This document shows positions 23,785 to 32,228 of a stretch of DNA of 32,308 bases, piece by piece (the stretch's first letter is position 1; the number at the start of each line of letters is the position of its first letter). The notes under the pieces were generated by a model. It was not told the origin of the DNA. It worked only from the letters and a program-made list of their open reading frames with translations, and did not search any database. Where the stretch lies: NCBI RefSeq assembly GCF_017874735.1, contig NZ_JAGGLV010000043.1, positions 1 to 32,308 of the forward strand. The letters are read 5' to 3'. This stretch comes from Paenibacillus silagei (lineage in GTDB: Bacteria > Bacillota > Bacilli > Paenibacillales > Paenibacillaceae). The position numbers and the translations under genes were made by a program.

Positions 23785-25545
23785 TTGTCAACACCCAATC
23801 TACCCAATATTACACCGTCCGTGTCATTGACACGGGATGATGCCGTTAATCTGATCTTCTCTTCCATCGCTATGGAAGAGCTGGGTCTGGCACACATTAT
23901 CAATGCAGAAGGCGAGAAGATCCAGTATGCCCTGGGGACCTTGCCAGGGCTAAGCGGCCCGCCCGCGACAGTGGCACAGTTACTGCAGGTTAACAACAAC
24001 GTACGATCCATGCTCAATACGACCTCAATGCTGGAAATGATCTTGGATTCGAAGATGAATACTGCTGCGGATCTGCCTGTTGCCGTCATCGGGCCCGCCG
24101 GGCCTGCAGGCCCTACTGGCGCCCCCGGCGGCGCTGTCACCATCAACGGCCAAGCTGGTACCGTTGATCTCGACGCTGCCGATGTTGGTGCAGTGTCTCT
24201 TAACGAGGAGAGCCCAGACTCCCCTTTAAGCTCCTTTAATCAGCCAGGCGTCTACAGTTCTAATGATCCCGATAGCTTGGTCACACCTCCTGACAGTCCA
24301 CCTGTTCTTCATCCAGCGGTCTGGACCTTGTATGTCTCCAGGGTCGGAAATTACGTACAGCAGCTCTATGTCTCGAACCCTGCCCTGTATTACCGCAGCA
24401 GCCAGAACGGAGGGGGCGACTGGCCACCGCAGTGGGAAGAGATAGGGCAGAGCGGGGTTACAGGGCTTACGGGACAGACTGGCCCAGGTCCAGGCGGAAC
24501 AGGCGGAAACACCGGACTGACCGGCATCACCGGCAGTACTGGAGCTACGGGGATTACTGGCACTACGGGAGCCACAGGAGAAACAGGAGCCACGGGGAAC
24601 ACCGGTCTTACGGGCCTTACAGGGATCACAGGTGGCACAGGGGCCACCGGGGTAACTGGGGCTACAGGTCTTACTGGCGCCACAGGAGCTACAGGGGTAA
24701 CTGGAGCTACAGGTCTTACAGTGACCGGAGCCACAGGTCTTACGGGTGTTACAGGCGTTACCGGGCTAACCGGGGCTACAGGCCTTACTGGCGCTACAGG
24801 AGCTACAGGGGTAACTGGGGCTACAGGCATCACAGTGACCGGAGCCACTGGTCTTACGGGTGTCACAGGCGTTACCGGGATAACTGGGGCTACCGGGGCT
24901 ACAGGCCTTACCGGCGTTACCGGGGCTACCGGGGCTACGGGCGCTACCGGTATCACTGTAACTGGAGCTACGGGTGCTACCGGTGTTACCGGAGCCACAG
25001 GGGTTACCGGCCTTACTGTAACTGGAGCCACAGGCGTTACCGGTGTTACCGGTCTCACCGGCCTCACCGGGGTTACCGGGGCTACCGGGGTTATCGAAGT
25101 TATAAATAACCCCAATGCGAAGTTCACACTTACTACCCTCAATGTGCCCACTACTCTTACAAGACTAGTATTTGAAGAAACATTTAATAATAGTAATGGA
25201 AGCATAACGCTAGTTTCTCTTGGCCAGGGTATAGATTTATTGGCGAATCACGTATATCATGTTTCTTTTTCTTTTCGGATAACAGCACCTGCAGGTCTTG
25301 ATGTAACTGCTATCGAGATATTAACCAACCTCGGTTCAAGCATTACGCATATTACCTATTTCGGCACTGAATCAGCAGGTTCTACAACCGCTGATTGGGA
25401 TTATACAGTTCAATCATCCGGTATAATCCGACCAACGGCGGGTTCAATAGAACTCTATTTCAGAGGAAATGGTACATTAAGCGGTGTAGGAACTCAGACA
25501 TTTAATGCAGCCTTGTCTAACCTAAGCATTTATGAGTTGGAATAG
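23785..25545 (+). CDS. Second collagen-like protein, paralogue, with interrupted stalk
   Basis: The protein has 586 residues from TTG 23785 (AAGGAGGGG upstream). It has the same architecture as its upstream neighbour: N-domain 1-95 (PNLPNITPSVSLTRDD), tail-fibre-like VTINGQAGTVDLDAADVGAV, pyocin-knob-like 150-222 (VWTLYVSRVGNYVQQLY; WPPQWEEIG), stalk about 221-435, and beta domain 436-586 ending LSNLSIYELE. The stalk differs: triplets are mostly GAT/GVT/GLT, and it is broken four times by a two-residue insertion giving G-(L/I)-T-V-T-G, the first two 38 residues apart. The N and knob domains are closely similar to the neighbour while the C-terminal heads have diverged, suggesting different surface specificities. 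A strong terminator follows. Confidence 0.87.
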   Translation: MSTPNLPNITPSVSLTRDDAVNLIFSSIAMEELGLAHIINAEGEKIQYALGTLPGLSGPPATVAQLLQVNNNVRSMLNTTSMLEMILDSKMNTAADLPVAVIGPAGPAGPTGAPGGAVTINGQAGTVDLDAADVGAVSLNEESPDSPLSSFNQPGVYSSNDPDSLVTPPDSPPVLHPAVWTLYVSRVGNYVQQLYVSNPALYYRSSQNGGGDWPPQWEEIGQSGVTGLTGQTGPGPGGTGGNTGLTGITGSTGATGITGTTGATGETGATGNTGLTGLTGITGGTGATGVTGATGLTGATGATGVTGATGLTVTGATGLTGVTGVTGLTGATGLTGATGATGVTGATGITVTGATGLTGVTGVTGITGATGATGLTGVTGATGATGATGITVTGATGATGVTGATGVTGLTVTGATGVTGVTGLTGLTGVTGATGVIEVINNPNAKFTLTTLNVPTTLTRLVFEETFNNSNGSITLVSLGQGIDLLANHVYHVSFSFRITAPAGLDVTAIEILTNLGSSITHITYFGTESAGSTTADWDYTVQSSGIIRPTAGSIELYFRGNGTLSGVGTQTFNAALSNLSIYELE

Positions 25546-25577
25546 TGCGATTGTTAATTTTAATACTTGCAGCAGCC

Positions 25578-25615
25578 CGCTCTCCCGCAGATCAAGATAG
25601 TTCTGCGGGAGAGCG
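25578..25615 (+). terminator. Rho-independent terminator after the collagen pair
   Basis: CGCTCTCCCGCAG (25578-25590) is perfectly complementary to CTGCGGGAGAGCG (25603-25615), a 13-bp stem with a 12-base loop, followed by TTCTATTG. It ends the collagen transcript. The following bases to 25808 hold no gene that I can support. Confidence 0.85.
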
Positions 25616-25808
25616 TTCTATTGCTCCTTATTCTATAAATGAGTAAAATCACCTAATAGTTTCGCATGAACCTTCGTAAGATAAATGCTGAAGCGGATAC
25701 CAATGATATTTTTTGGAATTTAAATTCCATTTTTGTTCAGTTCTTGTCTATGAGGGTTCTCTATAATGGGCTTGACTTGAACCGATACCGTTATGGAGGG
25801 ATGCATAT

Positions 25809-26003
25809 ATGGGAAGACTCAGAGCCATCAATGAAAGAAAATGCACTATGGACAACTGCAACAGAAGACACTATGCGAAAGGGCTGTGCAAACAGCACTA
25901 TTGGCCCGCCTGGAAAGCAGGACAAAAGAACGAGTCTGATTCTGACACTAGCCGCCAGGATCATTCACAGAAGTCCCTTCGAATCGTCACAGAATTTATT
26001 TAA
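25809..26003 (+). CDS. Small Cys/His (zinc-finger-like) protein
   Basis: The protein has 64 residues from ATG 25809, preceded by GGAGGG. The core KCTMDNCNRRHYAKGLCKQHY has Cys12, Cys17, Cys27 and His30 in a C-x4-C-x9-C-x2-H arrangement, seen in many small bacterial and phage proteins annotated as hypothetical, and sometimes next to HNH nuclease domains. No nuclease motif is present here. The C-terminal half is polar. It is probably a stand-alone zinc-binding protein of unknown function; the long overlapping frame from 25666 is less likely because it lacks a ribosome binding site. Confidence 0.6.
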   Translation: MGRLRAINERKCTMDNCNRRHYAKGLCKQHYWPAWKAGQKNESDSDTSRQDHSQKSLRIVTEFI

Positions 26004-26046
26004 TTTTTTTAGAGGTTCTGACTCTGGTTTGTCGAATTCTTTCTGA

Positions 26047-29000
26047 ATGATGAATAAAAATTCCAAATATTACATGAAGCATCTGACATTAATCGTGATA
26101 TATATGACTCTGCTATTGGGTATGCAACGGGCATGGCAGCAGATCTTTGCATTGCCGGAGCAGCCCGGCGCGGCGGCGGGCGTACTTGATTTACGCGGCT
26201 GGACCTTCAAGCAGGCCCATTCACTTGCCCTTGACGGGACATGGGACTTCTATCCTAACCGTCTGGTAAGCGAAAGTGATATCCGCTCCGGCACTGCCGG
26301 GGATGCTGTCCCTGTTCAGGTACCCGGCAACTGGAAGGAAGCCATGTCCGGTTCCTCGCTGGGCTATGGTACCTATGCCCTGCATATTCTGGTAGATCAG
26401 CCGCTGGATGAGCCCTACAGCTTCTGGGTCCAGCAGATCCAGGCTTCTTCCCGGATCGAGATTAACGGCCGCCCCCTTCGGGCTATGGGTCAACCCGCAG
26501 CACGCAAGGATCTGTACCGTCCCATGGCCGTTCCCTATGCCGTTCACTACCTCCCCCCGAAAGGGACGAAGGACATGCTTGTCCTGATCCAGACTGCCAA
26601 TTATGAGCATGGGGAGAAGGCAGGCATTTCCTATTCCATCCGTTTCGGCGCCCAGTCTATGGTTCAGAAGGAGCGCTGGTACTCTACCTCTTTTCAGTTA
26701 ACTACAATCATCATCCTTCTTCTTCACGCACTATATGTCTGTATTCTGTACCTGCTTGACAAAGAACACCCGGCCCTGCTGTTATTTGCGCTTTTGCTGA
26801 TCATCATAGCCCTCTCCATCGCAGCGGATAATGACGTCCTGCTGTCCCTTGTGCTGCCGCTGAACTATACCTGGGGAATCAAGGTCAAGCTGCTGTCTTA
26901 TGTATGGATGGTCTTTTTCATGCTGCTGCTTACCTACAAATTCTACAGTGCCCAGGCAGTCAGCCGGGCCTTCAAGGTGTACAGCTTGCTTCTTCTGCTC
27001 TATACACTTTGCCTATGCTTCCTTCCGATCCATATCGTTCTGTCCAATGCCACTATTTATTTCAGCCTCCTGTATATGATCCCCCCCTGCTGGATGTTTG
27101 TGCTATTCGGAATTATGGTCTATAAGCAAAAAAAAGACGTCGGATTCCTTACCTTCATCGGCTCCTCGATTCTATCCGGAGTGATCTGGGGAACCACGGT
27201 GAATAGTTACCGGAAGAATCTGCCGTTCTACTCCATAGATATTCTGGCTGCTATCGCCGGATTCTCGGCGTATGCCCTGAAGCAATATATCCGGCGGTCC
27301 AATGAGAACAGGGCGCTCTATGAACAACTGGTACAGGCCGACAAGCAGAAGGACCGGTTCCTGATGAATACCTCGCATGAGCTGCGGACTCCGCTGCACG
27401 GAATGATGAGCATTGCCCAGTCGGAATACGACAAGAAGCGGGCAGCCTCTCCGGATGAAGAAGCCGGAGACCTGGAGCTGCTGGTACGCATCGGACGGCA
27501 AATGTCACAGCTGCTGGATGATCTGCTGGATCTCACCCTGCTGCGGGAGAACCGGATGGTCCTTCATTCGGTGCCGTTGTCTGTCTATACTACAGCGGCA
27601 GGCGTTGCGGATACGCTCCGTTACTTAACGGAGGGCAAGAACCTGACGCTTCATGTAAGCGTATCCGCTTCGCTGCCGCCCGTATGGGCCGATGAGAAGC
27701 GGCTGATCCAGATTCTCTTCAACCTGATACATAATGCAGTGAAATGGACAGAGAGCGGCAGCATCCGTGTGACTGCCGAAGAAGCGGACGGCCAGCTGCT
27801 GGTCAGTGTAGCCGACACAGGTGCGGGTATGGAGGAAGAAGCACTCTCACGCATCTTCCTTCCTTATGAACAGGCAGGCGGACAAGACCGGGGAGGCCTG
27901 GGTCTGGGCCTCGGCATCACCCGGCAGCTGGTGGAGCTGCACGGAGGCAGGCTGACCGTGGAGTCCAAGCCGGGAGCAGGCTCGGTCTTCCGCTTCACCT
28001 TGCCGCTGGCAGCCAAGTCCTTCTTCACGGATGAGCAGTTCGGCAGGATGGAAGCAGAGGAAGCACCGGGCGCTTCTTACACCGGCCGGAGTGTCCATGT
28101 TCGCAATAAGGACGAAGAGCCATTCCTTGCGGGGGTGCCTCCGTCCCCCTCCGGCTTGGATACGGAGGGAGCTGAACTGAAGATACTGGCTGTTGACGAT
28201 GACCCGGTTAATCTCCGGGTGCTCGCAACCATTCTGCATGAGGATATCTATCAGTTGACCTCTGTGTTAAGCGGGGAGGAAGCCCTGATCCGGCTGGAGG
28301 AGGAATCATGGGATCTGCTGATTACCGATGTGATGATGCCCGGCATGTCCGGCTATGAGCTTACCCGCCGGGTAAGGGAGCGTTATCCGGTGTCAGAGTT
28401 ACCGGTGCTGCTGCTGACGGCACGTGCTATGCGTGAGGAGATCTACTACGGATTTCAGCTGGGGGCTAATGATTATGTGAACAAGCCGGTAGACAGCCTG
28501 GAATTGAAATACCGGGTTACCGGACTGGCGCGGCTGAAGCAGAGCATCGCTCACAGCCTGCGGCTGGAGATGGCTTACCTCCAGGCGCAGATTCGCCCTC
28601 ACTTCCTGTTCAATGCCCTGAACTCCATCGCTACGCTAAGTACCATTGATCTCTGCCAGATGCAGCAGCTGATTGAAGCCTTCTCCTCCTACCTGCGCTC
28701 AAGCTTTGACCTGATGAACACCGGTACACTGGTTCAATTGAAGCAGGAGCTATCGTTAGTGGAGGCCTATTTATATATCGAGAAGGTGCGGTTCGGCGAA
28801 CGGCTGGAGGTCAAGTGGGAACGGAATTATACCGGACTGCTGCGGGTTCCCCCGCTGATCCTGCAGCCGCTGGTAGAGAATGCTGTCCGTCACGGGCTGC
28901 TCAGTCTTATAGAGGGAGGCCTACTTACTATCCGCATTGAAGAGGAGGAGGAGCATGTCCGGCTTGCGGTGCAGGACAATGGCAGAGGCATGGAGCAGGC

Positions 29001-29169
29001 GCACATTAACCGCCTGCTGATGAAGCATAAAGACAAGAGCTCCGGTATCGGGATATGGAATACGAACCGGAGGCTGATTGAACGCTATGGGCAAGGCTTG
29101 TCCATTCAGAGCCGCCCCGGCTTTGGAACCACCGTCTCCTTTATGATTCCGCTCCGGCGTATCGAGTGA
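26047..29169 (+). CDS. 7TMR-DISM hybrid histidine kinase with two kinase cores
   Basis: The protein has 1,040 residues. A membrane anchor (about 12-28) is followed by an extracytoplasmic jelly-roll sensor (about 45-210: LDGTWDFYP, VQVPGNW, GYGTYALHILV), characteristic of 7TMR-DISM receptors. About seven membrane segments span residues 218-410. The cytoplasmic part has HisKA with NTSHELRTPLHG (His444), HATPase (LFNLIHNAVKW; GLGLGLGITRQLV), a receiver domain (LAVDDDPVN, Asp761 in ITDVMMPG, Lys in NKPVD), then a LytS-type dimerisation domain with IRPHFLFNALNS (His852) and a second HATPase (LVENAVRHGL; GIGIWNTNRRL). The signal probably flows to the response regulator 42 bases downstream. The ATG has no clear ribosome binding site, so translation may be weak or the true start may differ. 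Confidence 0.9.
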   Translation: MMNKNSKYYMKHLTLIVIYMTLLLGMQRAWQQIFALPEQPGAAAGVLDLRGWTFKQAHSLALDGTWDFYPNRLVSESDIRSGTAGDAVPVQVPGNWKEAMSGSSLGYGTYALHILVDQPLDEPYSFWVQQIQASSRIEINGRPLRAMGQPAARKDLYRPMAVPYAVHYLPPKGTKDMLVLIQTANYEHGEKAGISYSIRFGAQSMVQKERWYSTSFQLTTIIILLLHALYVCILYLLDKEHPALLLFALLLIIIALSIAADNDVLLSLVLPLNYTWGIKVKLLSYVWMVFFMLLLTYKFYSAQAVSRAFKVYSLLLLLYTLCLCFLPIHIVLSNATIYFSLLYMIPPCWMFVLFGIMVYKQKKDVGFLTFIGSSILSGVIWGTTVNSYRKNLPFYSIDILAAIAGFSAYALKQYIRRSNENRALYEQLVQADKQKDRFLMNTSHELRTPLHGMMSIAQSEYDKKRAASPDEEAGDLELLVRIGRQMSQLLDDLLDLTLLRENRMVLHSVPLSVYTTAAGVADTLRYLTEGKNLTLHVSVSASLPPVWADEKRLIQILFNLIHNAVKWTESGSIRVTAEEADGQLLVSVADTGAGMEEEALSRIFLPYEQAGGQDRGGLGLGLGITRQLVELHGGRLTVESKPGAGSVFRFTLPLAAKSFFTDEQFGRMEAEEAPGASYTGRSVHVRNKDEEPFLAGVPPSPSGLDTEGAELKILAVDDDPVNLRVLATILHEDIYQLTSVLSGEEALIRLEEESWDLLITDVMMPGMSGYELTRRVRERYPVSELPVLLLTARAMREEIYYGFQLGANDYVNKPVDSLELKYRVTGLARLKQSIAHSLRLEMAYLQAQIRPHFLFNALNSIATLSTIDLCQMQQLIEAFSSYLRSSFDLMNTGTLVQLKQELSLVEAYLYIEKVRFGERLEVKWERNYTGLLRVPPLILQPLVENAVRHGLLSLIEGGLLTIRIEEEEEHVRLAVQDNGRGMEQAHINRLLMKHKDKSSGIGIWNTNRRLIERYGQGLSIQSRPGFGTTVSFMIPLRRIE

Positions 29170-29211
29170 ACCATTCTCCATCCGCTATATCCTGTACAAG
29201 GAGGTGCTACA

Positions 29212-30345
29212 ATGCTTAGGGTAGTGCTGATCGATGATGAACGACTCGCCCTGATTCAGTTGGAATCGACGCTCAGGGCGCTGGGATCGACCATTGTAAC
29301 GGCAACCTATACCAACCCCCTGCTGGCTATGAGCGAAGCAGCCGGCTGGGAGGCAGATATTATCTTTCTTGATATTGATATGCCGGGGCTGAACGGCATG
29401 GAGGCTGCGAAGCAGCTTGAGGAGTGCTGTCCCGGCTCAGCCGTTGTATTTGTCTCCGCCCATAACACCTTCGCGCTGGAAGCCTTCGAGGTCAGCGCGC
29501 AGGATTATCTGCTCAAGCCTGTCTCCAGGGATCGACTGAGCCGGACCCTCCAGCGAATCAGGAGCCGGAAGGTCAACCAGGAGCAGACGGACAAGCCAGA
29601 CTCGCTCCTGATCCGCTGCTTCAATGCAATTCAGTTCGAACGGGGAGGTGTTCCTATCCGCGATTTCCGCTGGCGGACGTCCAAAGCCCAAGAGCTGTTC
29701 GCCTTCCTGCTGTATCACCAAGACCGTATCGTCGTCAAGGACAAGCTGATCGAGCTGCTCTGGCCCGAGGTCTCGTTCAAGCGTGCCTCTACCCACCTGT
29801 ATACGGCCATCTACCAGATCAGGCAATCGCTGAAACGGGCGGACATTGGTCTTGTGATCAGCAATGCCAGTGTGGGTGAAGGGTATATGCTGGAGAGCGG
29901 CGACACCCAAATCGATGCAGTGCTGTGGGAGGAAGGAGTCGTCTCCCTGGACCCGGTGGATGATCATAATGTTGCGGAGCACGAAGAGCTGCTGAAGCTC
30001 TACACCGGCGATTTCCTCGGCGATTACGAATACCTGTGGGCCGAGAGTGAACGGCAGCGGCTGAGGAACCTCTCCCTGCAGCATGCCACGGAGCTGGCCG
30101 ATTATTATATCGTCAAGGATAATATCACCAAGGCCGTCAGCACCTATCAGCGGATAATCGAGCTGCATCCCTACTACGAGCCGGGTTACCTGGCACTCAT
30201 GGAATTCTACAACCGGCTGGGCGAGCTAAGCTTCGTACAGGAACAGTACGAGAAGCTCCGCAGCCTGCTCTGGCGGGACCTGAAGCTTGCCCCTTCCGCG
30301 AAGGTCGAGCGCTGGTATGCGAACTGGAAGCGGCTATATACTTGA
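29212..30345 (+). CDS. Response regulator with BTAD/SARP-type output domain
   Basis: The protein has 377 residues; AAGGAGG precedes the ATG. Residues 1-120 are a receiver with acidic pocket DDE (8-10), phosphoacceptor Asp54 in FLDIDMPGLNG, and YLLKPV. Residues about 140-230 are a winged-helix DNA-binding domain (SKAQELFAFLLYHQ; LWPEVSFKRASTHLYTAIYQ). Residues about 240-377 are a TPR-like bacterial transcriptional activator domain (LYTGDFLGDYEYLWAESER; YQRIIELHPYYEPGY). It is surely the partner of the hybrid kinase directly upstream. Regulated genes are not evident; none of the neighbouring genes shares an obvious site. Confidence 0.9.
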   Translation: MLRVVLIDDERLALIQLESTLRALGSTIVTATYTNPLLAMSEAAGWEADIIFLDIDMPGLNGMEAAKQLEECCPGSAVVFVSAHNTFALEAFEVSAQDYLLKPVSRDRLSRTLQRIRSRKVNQEQTDKPDSLLIRCFNAIQFERGGVPIRDFRWRTSKAQELFAFLLYHQDRIVVKDKLIELLWPEVSFKRASTHLYTAIYQIRQSLKRADIGLVISNASVGEGYMLESGDTQIDAVLWEEGVVSLDPVDDHNVAEHEELLKLYTGDFLGDYEYLWAESERQRLRNLSLQHATELADYYIVKDNITKAVSTYQRIIELHPYYEPGYLALMEFYNRLGELSFVQEQYEKLRSLLWRDLKLAPSAKVERWYANWKRLYT

Positions 30346-30384
30346 TTCCGTGCCGGAACTTCAGCGATTACAGAATCCATACAA

Positions 30385-30427
30385 AAACGGTATGCCGCCC
30401 CCCGGTCAGGGGTTAGGCATACCGTTT
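30385..30427 (+). terminator. Terminator after the two-component genes
   Basis: AAACGGTATGCC (30385-30396) is perfectly complementary to GGCATACCGTTT (30416-30427), followed by CTTGTTG. The A-rich 5' flank and T-rich 3' end suit a Rho-independent terminator 40 bases past the stop codon. Confidence 0.85.
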
Positions 30428-30515
30428 CTTGTTGCACCCGCAGCTTCCATTATAGCGGCAGGACCTGCGCATGCGCGCTGTCCTATCCTTTCAGTGAAAA
30501 GAGGCGGGACATGTG

Positions 30516-30578
30516 AATCCGCTGACATAACCGGTGTACACAGGTTCTCGTGCAGTAGCTACCCATGTCAGGCGGACC
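30516..30578. other. Possible structured RNA or distant inverted repeat
   Basis: AATCCGCTGACAT (30516-30528) pairs with ATGTCAGGCGGACC (30565-30578) with one bulge, enclosing AACC-GGTGTACACA-GGTT, which folds back on itself. The element lies between two convergent genes beyond the plus-strand terminator. It matches no riboswitch class I recognise. Confidence 0.3.
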
Positions 30579-30611
30579 CTCACTCTTTCATTGTACCCGT
30601 TAGGGAGATCT

Positions 30612-30636
30612 TAAAACGCCCCCGCGCGAGGTTTAG
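30612..30636 (-). terminator. Weak terminator-like hairpin at the end of the secreted-protein gene
   Basis: On the minus strand the bases at the stop codon read AAACCTCGCGCGGGG followed by GCGTTTT. CCTC/GGGG and AAA/TTT can pair around GCGC, with a short T-run after. The stem is short, so the call is tentative. Confidence 0.35.
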
Positions 30637-31853
30637 AAATTCATGTAGACCACCTCGTAATCAGAAAAAGGCTCCATCCATTTCACAATCGTCTTCGGCA
30701 GCTTGCTGGTGCCGGGAACATTCGTATAGAACCGGACATAGGGGTCAGCGATGTCTTCCAGTTCGTCGCCTTCATCCGAGTCGAGTACGGCTGCCCAGTA
30801 ATGGCCCTGCTTGTCATACATGATGATGGCTTCCGTAAGGGTGAACAGCCCTCTCACGCCGCCCTGCACCACTCTCGCCCCCTTACCATCCAGATCCTTC
30901 GGCTCATCCAGCAGCTGCATACTGTACAGGAACAGATCATAATCTTCCCCTACCAGCTTACGGAAGGCTTTGTCCTCCGCTGCCGTCTTGAAGACGCCGG
31001 TGTCCTTCAGCGTGTAGACCTTCTCGTTCGGATCTCTTGTATATTCGCCGGTGTAGGTCACATTAGCCCCGGCAGAATACACCGGCGAAGGGCTGGTTAC
31101 GTACAGCTTGCCGTTCAGCAGATAGAAGAATACCACCGAACCGTCCTCTTCCTTATAGACGGCCATCCGTTTGCGGACCACTGCCGTTTCGTTCTCCAGT
31201 TGACCGGAATGGGCACCTTCGTAGGCATCCATAGAGAAAACCAGCTTATCGCTCTTCACATTGCTGAATTCCACATAAGATCCGTAGAAAGGCGAATTAC
31301 TTGCCATATACCATTCTCCGCTCCAATCAGCAGCTGCAGGAGCCTTGAGACTTGCTGTGGCTGTGGCCGAGAGCGCCTCTACCGGCAGCTGGCGGGTTCC
31401 GTCAGGGTTGCTCCATACCCCGGCGAAGCCGGTGCTGGGAATCCACCAGCCCTGGAAATGGCCGGTCTCCTTGCCTTTGGCGTCATACTCATACATATGG
31501 GCGATTTTGCCGTTGACATTGCCGGTGAGCCTGATCGTCTGTTTATATTTGTCATAATAATAACTGCCGGTCAGCTTGCCGCCGCTCTCCACCTTAATGG
31601 ACATATGAATCGGCAGATTTCCGTTGATCGCGCCGGTCAGCGGCACCAGGCCGTTCGTTGCCGGACTTGGGGTTGCCGATGCGGCAGCGGCAACCGTCCC
31701 GGAACTCTGGGCGGGTGAAGCGGCAGCAGCCACCGTTCCGGACGGCGCAGCCTTCGTCCCGGCGGGGGCAGCCATTGCCCCCGGCGGCACCAGAATGGCA
31801 GGCAGCAGCAGCACGGCCGCCAGCAGGGTACTGATTTTACGGATAATTCTCAC
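30633..31853 (-). CDS. Secreted beta-rich protein, function unknown
   Basis: The protein has 406 residues from GTG 31853 with GGGAGGGG upstream. A clear signal peptide (basic MRIIRKIS, hydrophobic TLLAAVLLLPAILVPP, Ala-x-Ala cleavage near residue 29) is followed by an Ala/Pro/Ser/Thr linker of about 40 residues. Residues about 70-165 (GAINGNLPIHMSIKVESGG, TGSYYYDKYKQTIRLTGNVN, GHFQGWWI, GVWSNPDGTRQLPV) match a small beta-domain found in many secreted bacterial proteins; I cannot name the family with certainty. The second half (WSGEWYMASNSPFYGSYVEF; YTGEYTRDPNEKVYTL) looks like another beta-barrel-like unit. The last third resembles no family I know. It is probably exported to the cell surface; the role is unknown. 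Confidence 0.75.
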   Translation of the reverse strand: MRIIRKISTLLAAVLLLPAILVPPGAMAAPAGTKAAPSGTVAAAASPAQSSGTVAAAASATPSPATNGLVPLTGAINGNLPIHMSIKVESGGKLTGSYYYDKYKQTIRLTGNVNGKIAHMYEYDAKGKETGHFQGWWIPSTGFAGVWSNPDGTRQLPVEALSATATASLKAPAAADWSGEWYMASNSPFYGSYVEFSNVKSDKLVFSMDAYEGAHSGQLENETAVVRKRMAVYKEEDGSVVFFYLLNGKLYVTSPSPVYSAGANVTYTGEYTRDPNEKVYTLKDTGVFKTAAEDKAFRKLVGEDYDLFLYSMQLLDEPKDLDGKGARVVQGGVRGLFTLTEAIIMYDKQGHYWAAVLDSDEGDELEDIADPYVRFYTNVPGTSKLPKTIVKWMEPFSDYEVVYMNF

Positions 31854-32228
31854 TATAACCCCTCCCTTTCACAACCATCTATAACAGCTATGTTACACTG
31901 TATGCCATCAATTACCCTTTTACAAGCAGGTAGAAAATAGCCCCGCTATATTAATTACACTTATAATTTCACCAATCACAGGCTGAGGACAATCGAAGGT
32001 TGAGTTAATGGCTTGCTGAAGGGTTACCGCGCCACGATTAGGGTGCAGGGGTAGGGCTTAATTGTAATTCATACAACTAAATCGTCTGATATGCCGCCTA
32101 ATCTCCGTTTAGCTGTATTTCGTACAACTAAAATGCCGCTATACCTGGCTTTTCGCCCATCCGGGCAAATTTAGTTGTATAGACTACAATTAGAAGAGGG
32201 AGGCCTTCCGTTTCACTGTTTTTAGTTG
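31854..32228. other. Non-coding stretch upstream of the secreted-protein gene
   Basis: This region of 375 bases holds no supportable gene. It must contain the promoter of the minus-strand gene starting at 31853, but no clear -35/-10 pair is evident. The right half carries three palindromic units described separately. Confidence 0.6.
32058..32193. repeat. Three 9-5-9 palindromes of TTAGTTGTA type
   Basis: Unit A is TTAATTGTA-5-TACAACTAA (32058-32080), unit B TTAGCTGTA-5-TACAACTAA (32109-32131), and unit C TTAGTTGTA-5-TACAATTAG (32171-32193). All have nine-base arms and a five-base spacer with different spacer sequences, and their centres are 51 and 62 bases apart. A further half-site TTTAGTTG lies at 32221-32228. 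The arms are conserved and spacers are not, as expected for a protein-binding or REP-like repeat. Confidence 0.7.

Noticed and set aside
25666..26046. 126-residue plus-strand frame overlapping the Cys/His protein
   Set aside because: No ribosome binding site, no recognisable motif, and it overlaps in another frame a smaller ORF with a strong site and conserved Cys/His spacing.
29437..30168. 243-residue minus-strand frame opposite the response regulator
   Set aside because: Antisense shadow of a well-supported regulator gene with high-GC codons.
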